Part shown: piece by piece, positions 10,287 through 12,034 of the stretch
Layout of the letters: each line of letters begins with the position of its first letter
Position numbering within the stretch: position 1 is the stretch's first letter
Source of the DNA: Pigoraptor vietnamica
Lineage: Eukaryota > Opisthokonta > Filasterea
Assembly: GCA_943704525.1 (NCBI GenBank)
Contig: CALSCQ010003367.1
Span: 1 to 12,034, forward strand
Direction: 5' to 3'
Length of the DNA: 12,034 nt
Program-made: the position numbers and the translations under genes
The notes under the pieces: generated by a model
The model's database searches: none
Told to the model about the DNA's origin: nothing
What the model saw: the letters and a program-made list of their open reading frames with translations, nothing else

Positions 10287-11191
10287 ACACACATACACAC
10301 ACACACACACACAAACACGCCACGGACGAGCGGATATTTTGGAATGAACGTCGACGCGAGCGCATAGAAGCAGTTGTACGACGAGCTCCTGTCCAGCCCA
10401 AGCTCCATCAGCGGGCGCAACAGGTGCACCCAGCCGCGATCGCCGCGGTATTCGACCGTGCGCGCCTTGCAATAGAACGTGAGAATTGCCTCCATGTCTG
10501 CCGCCAGCTGCCCTTCGCCGCCTGCGGGGAAGCAAGGCGGTCATGATCGGCGTTCGTGCCATCATTCTTCAGTGTTGTGCGTGCCCGTGTGCGCGGTGCA
10601 AGAGTATTATGAGCCCCGTCGCAAATTGCAACAGCGCGCGTGAATGCCCCAAGGAGTGACAAACGCACCGGCCTTCTCGACGCAGTCTGCGTGCAACACG
10701 GCCTGCTCGGCGAGGTCCATGCGCCCGTCCCACGTGGCCATCGCGTCCGGTTTGCGTGCGACGCCCAGAAGAACCTGTTTTGCCGATGGTCAAGCACACA
10801 ACATCAGCAAACGCAGTCTGGACAGGGCACAAGAATCGCACTTTTTTGTTGTCACAGATGCGCGAGAATTGACGTCGACGGTGACACACCTTGTACACTT
10901 CTCCACGGACGTCGGCGGGAATCTCCCCCGTTGGGCACAGCTGGCGAATGCGGTCGGCATCGCACTTGCCGGCCCTAACCTCTGAGCGCAAGAGCTCAAC
11001 CCTGACAAGCAATTGCCTCTTGAGACGACGCAGTACAACACAGCGCCGCTCACGCTCGCTTCAAACACACTCACGCACGCGCCCGCGCGCACACACACAC
11101 ACAACTGCACGCGGCCAACCGGTAACGGTGCGTCGACTCACAGTTGGGGGTCCGGCGACACCGCAGCATCGCCTTCAGCGCCTTCCGCCAT
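6094..11191 (-). CDS. TBC1D23: TBC1D23-like protein: TBC-like, rhodanese-like and C-terminal domains (complete, 15 coding exons)
   Basis: Orthologue of TBC1D23, which in animals bridges golgins and the WASH/FAM21 complex to capture endosome-derived vesicles at the trans-Golgi. Exons in transcript order: 11191-11142, 11001-10890, 10774-10669, 10521-10319, 10024-9911, 9666-9542, 9288-9248, 9082-8968, 8851-8752, 8634-8530, 8282-8102, 7875-7537, 7296-7189, 6746-6581, 6466-6094 (stop TGA). All phases close, giving 745 residues (human about 700). The start has strong context (A at -3, G at +4) and begins MAEG as in human. TBC-like domain is about 40-240 ([45 protein letters not shown]). Rhodanese-like domain is about 325-415 ([22 protein letters not shown] with C381, YVSIAAGG). 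The linker keeps PVFSIG plus acid residues at 553-565. C-terminal domain is about 590-712 ([26 protein letters not shown]). Uncertain edges: exon 4/5 (the alternative pair 10328/10026 also fits the phase) and two GC donors. Confidence 0.9.
6840..6895. repeat. CA-rich low-complexity tract in TBC1D23 intron 13
   Basis: Imperfect CA-dinucleotide-rich sequence with a short GCGCGC insert, read as TG on the TBC1D23 sense strand. It lies in the largest intron (6747-7188, 442 bases), about 95 bases or more upstream of the exon 14 acceptor. No coding potential. Confidence 0.7.
7063..7197 (-). repeat. Three-copy minisatellite carrying the exon 13 splice donor
   Basis: Three diverged tandem units begin near 7063, 7105 and 7153 and share the core ACTGC...CGACAACCAACCTTC. 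On the minus strand each unit contains the exon 13 donor junction GAAG|GTTGGTTG or a close variant. The functional donor is inferred at 7188; the copies lie at 7134 (GTTGGT) and 7092 (GTTTGT). Spacings are 54 and 42 bases, both multiples of three, and the frame stays open through both extra donors until a TAG shortly after 7092. Confidence 0.75.
7954..7965. repeat. Two-copy telomere-type motif AACCCTAACCCT in TBC1D23 intron 11
   Basis: A perfect dimer of AACCCT (TTAGGG type) in an intron. It is too short to be a telomere. It could be chance or a double-strand-break repair scar. Confidence 0.5.
8852..8967 (-). other. TBC1D23 intron 8, probable GC-AG intron
   Basis: The coding frame of exon 8 (ending ...MIYF) and of exon 9 (SIFADVLS...[12 protein letters not shown]) join only if exon 8 ends in phase 2. 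The site that does this without adding sequence is CAG|GCACGT at 8967, a GC donor. The acceptor is CTGCGCAG at 8852-8859. The nearest GT donor in the same phase (about 8907) would add a hydrophobic stretch absent from animal TBC1D23. Confidence 0.6.
9307..9316 (-). other. Likely branch site of TBC1D23 intron 6, resembling a telomere motif
   Basis: On the minus strand the sequence reads AACCCTAACC, containing CCTAAC, a close match to the eukaryotic branch-site consensus. It lies about 18-25 bases before the CACACAG acceptor ending at 9289. On the plus strand it looks like GGTTAGGGTT, so the telomere resemblance is best explained as a branch site. Confidence 0.5.
9437..9451. repeat. G homopolymer in TBC1D23 intron 6
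   Basis: Run of about 14 G following GGGT on the plus strand, C-rich on the sense strand. Its length may be unreliable in assemblies. Confidence 0.7.
9667..9910 (-). other. TBC1D23 intron 5, probable GC-AG intron
   Basis: Exon 5 ends ...YTRMW and exon 6 begins FRTLFASS, matching the colinear W-then-xxLFA spacing of animal TBC1D23. This needs a phase-0 break directly after TGG, where the sequence is TGG|GCGAGT: a GC donor with an otherwise good donor consensus. The acceptor TCCCTCAG (9667-9674) is strong. No GT donor in the right phase gives an equally good protein. Confidence 0.6.
10206..10318. repeat. CA/TG microsatellite (about 110 bases) in TBC1D23 intron 4
   Basis: Imperfect (CA)n on the plus strand with interruptions (AA, GA, TA), read as (TG)n on the transcript. 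It begins immediately after the exon 4 donor, inferred as GGC|GTGTTT at 10318, so the intron starts with a long UG tract. Confidence 0.95.
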
Positions 11192-11554
11192 TATCCACGG
11201 TCGCACGCCGCGGCAACGGCGACTTGGCAAAGTTCGCGCCCTTCACACACCCGGAAAAGCAACACCGACTGAAACAGGAGTCTTCTATGTCCCAGATGAA
11301 ACCGAATGTACCCCAGCAAACTACCGTGCCGATACTTCCCTCGTCCCCTCGACGACGACGGGAACGGGGAGTTCGAATGACAACGTGAGAAAGAGATGCT
11401 TCGCGCACATCGAGTGCGGGCCTGTAAGACACACAAGAGAGATACAAGGGACTGCCGATTGATGATTGGTCGGAATTTACCGGGCACTTACATTGAAAAA
11501 CGACCGAAATTGTCACACAAAACGCAGACAAATTTCAATTCAAAATGTGCTGTA
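11192..11554 (-). promoter_or_regulatory. 5' leader and proximal promoter of TBC1D23
   Basis: Upstream of the TBC1D23 ATG on the minus strand. The base before the ATG context gives a strong A at -3. A CCAAT box (ATTGG on plus) is at 11465-11469. No TATA box was recognised and no gene was found; short open frames here have no recognisable domains. Confidence 0.4.
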
Positions 11555-11617
11555 TGTCACGTGACAGATCACGTGACATTGGCCTGAAATTTCTTCCGCC
11601 CCTGTTTGCGGCATTGG
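11555..11617 (-). promoter_or_regulatory. Twin CACGTG palindromes with flanking CCAAT boxes upstream of TBC1D23
   Basis: A perfect 12-base palindrome TGTCACGTGACA (11555-11566) and a second TCACGTGA (11569-11576) have their CACGTG cores (11558-11563, 11570-11575) exactly 12 bases apart. Inverted CCAAT boxes lie at 11578-11582 and 11613-11617. The block sits about 365-425 bases before the ATG. GTCACGTGAC is the site of bHLH-zip factors (USF, MITF/TFE CLEAR element, Cbf1/Pho4 type), and CCAAT is the NF-Y site. Promoter function is inferred. Confidence 0.5.
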
Positions 11618-11977
11618 CTTGTGTGGCTTTCCTTCGCCTCGTCTCTCCTCCCACTCATGCACGTGTGCACATGGGTTAGACCTACATTCAACGAGCGGCG
11701 CGCTAAGGGGTGTTCTCTGCGTTAACTGTGCCTGCGAGGTACTCCTCGGTCGCAGTGGGCGAGAGGATCACGACAAGGGGTGTTCGAGAAGGATCCCCTG
11801 GGTGTGACTCGCGAGAACGCGACAAGAAAAAAACTGCATCTTCGTGCGCGTGACGGTGAAAGCGGAAATCACGCTTCGTCAGTGCCAAGTGCAACCTTCC
11901 TGTGGTATGAGGCGAACTTGAGGCGCGAGAATGGCCGGTGCCGGGGCCTCCCTATCGGTGGGTGCTTGTAGTCATAT
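11618..11977. other. Intergenic sequence without a recognisable gene
   Basis: Only short open frames without known motifs are present. An 11-base direct repeat AAGGGGTGTTC occurs at 11705-11715 and 11775-11785. No tRNA, rRNA or transposon sequence was recognised. Confidence 0.4.
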
Positions 11978-12034
11978 TGTGTGTGTGTGTGTGTGTGTGT
12001 GTCTATGTGTGTGTGGGGGGGGGGGGGGGGGGTG
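11978..12034. repeat. GT microsatellite followed by an 18-base G run at the window end
   Basis: Interrupted (GT)n at about 11978-12014 runs into G18 (12015-12032). The window also starts with a G run. Such tracts commonly break assemblies, so both ends may be contig ends; this is not a telomere repeat. Confidence 0.85.

Overview
This is nuclear DNA from a GC-rich, intron-rich unicellular eukaryote. The genes are split by many short GT...AG spliceosomal introns of about 65 to 440 bases. There are no ribosome-binding sites or operons, and CA/TG microsatellites and G runs lie in introns and at both window ends. A cytoplasmic dynein-1 intermediate chain gene fits an organism that kept cytoplasmic dynein, so a land plant is unlikely. 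I cannot place the species from sequence alone; an amoebozoan, apusomonad, unicellular opisthokont or chromist protist would all fit.

Layout. (1) 1-2313, plus strand: the 3' part of a cytoplasmic dynein-1 intermediate chain gene (DYNC1I type). Nine coding exons are visible and the window opens inside an intron. (2) 2314-3412: intergenic DNA and 5' leader, with two possible short uORFs. (3) 3413-6008, plus strand: a tau-tubulin-kinase-like (TTBK, CK1 superfamily) kinase of 825 residues, with one large exon, one 118-base intron and a short last exon. (4) 6094-11191, minus strand: a complete TBC1D23-type gene that I reconstruct as 15 coding exons and 745 residues (TBC-like domain, rhodanese-like domain, acidic linker, C-terminal domain). 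It converges on the kinase gene with 85 bases between the stop codons. (5) 11192-12034: upstream DNA of TBC1D23, with twin CACGTG palindromes and CCAAT boxes, ending in a GT microsatellite and a G run.

The exon models were checked by joining reading phases at every junction and by comparing the protein with what I know of the animal orthologues. Nearly all phases close with canonical sites. Two TBC1D23 introns close only if GC-AG splicing is used.

The three genes are ordinary housekeeping families linked to microtubules (dynein, TTBK) or to endosome-to-Golgi traffic (TBC1D23). I infer no functional cluster. The least ordinary signals are a frame-preserving tandem triplication of a splice donor at 7063-7197, two GC-AG introns, a CLEAR-like promoter palindrome pair, and a tRNA-Lys-like fragment in a dynein intron. 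I saw no evidence for a wholly new biological system.
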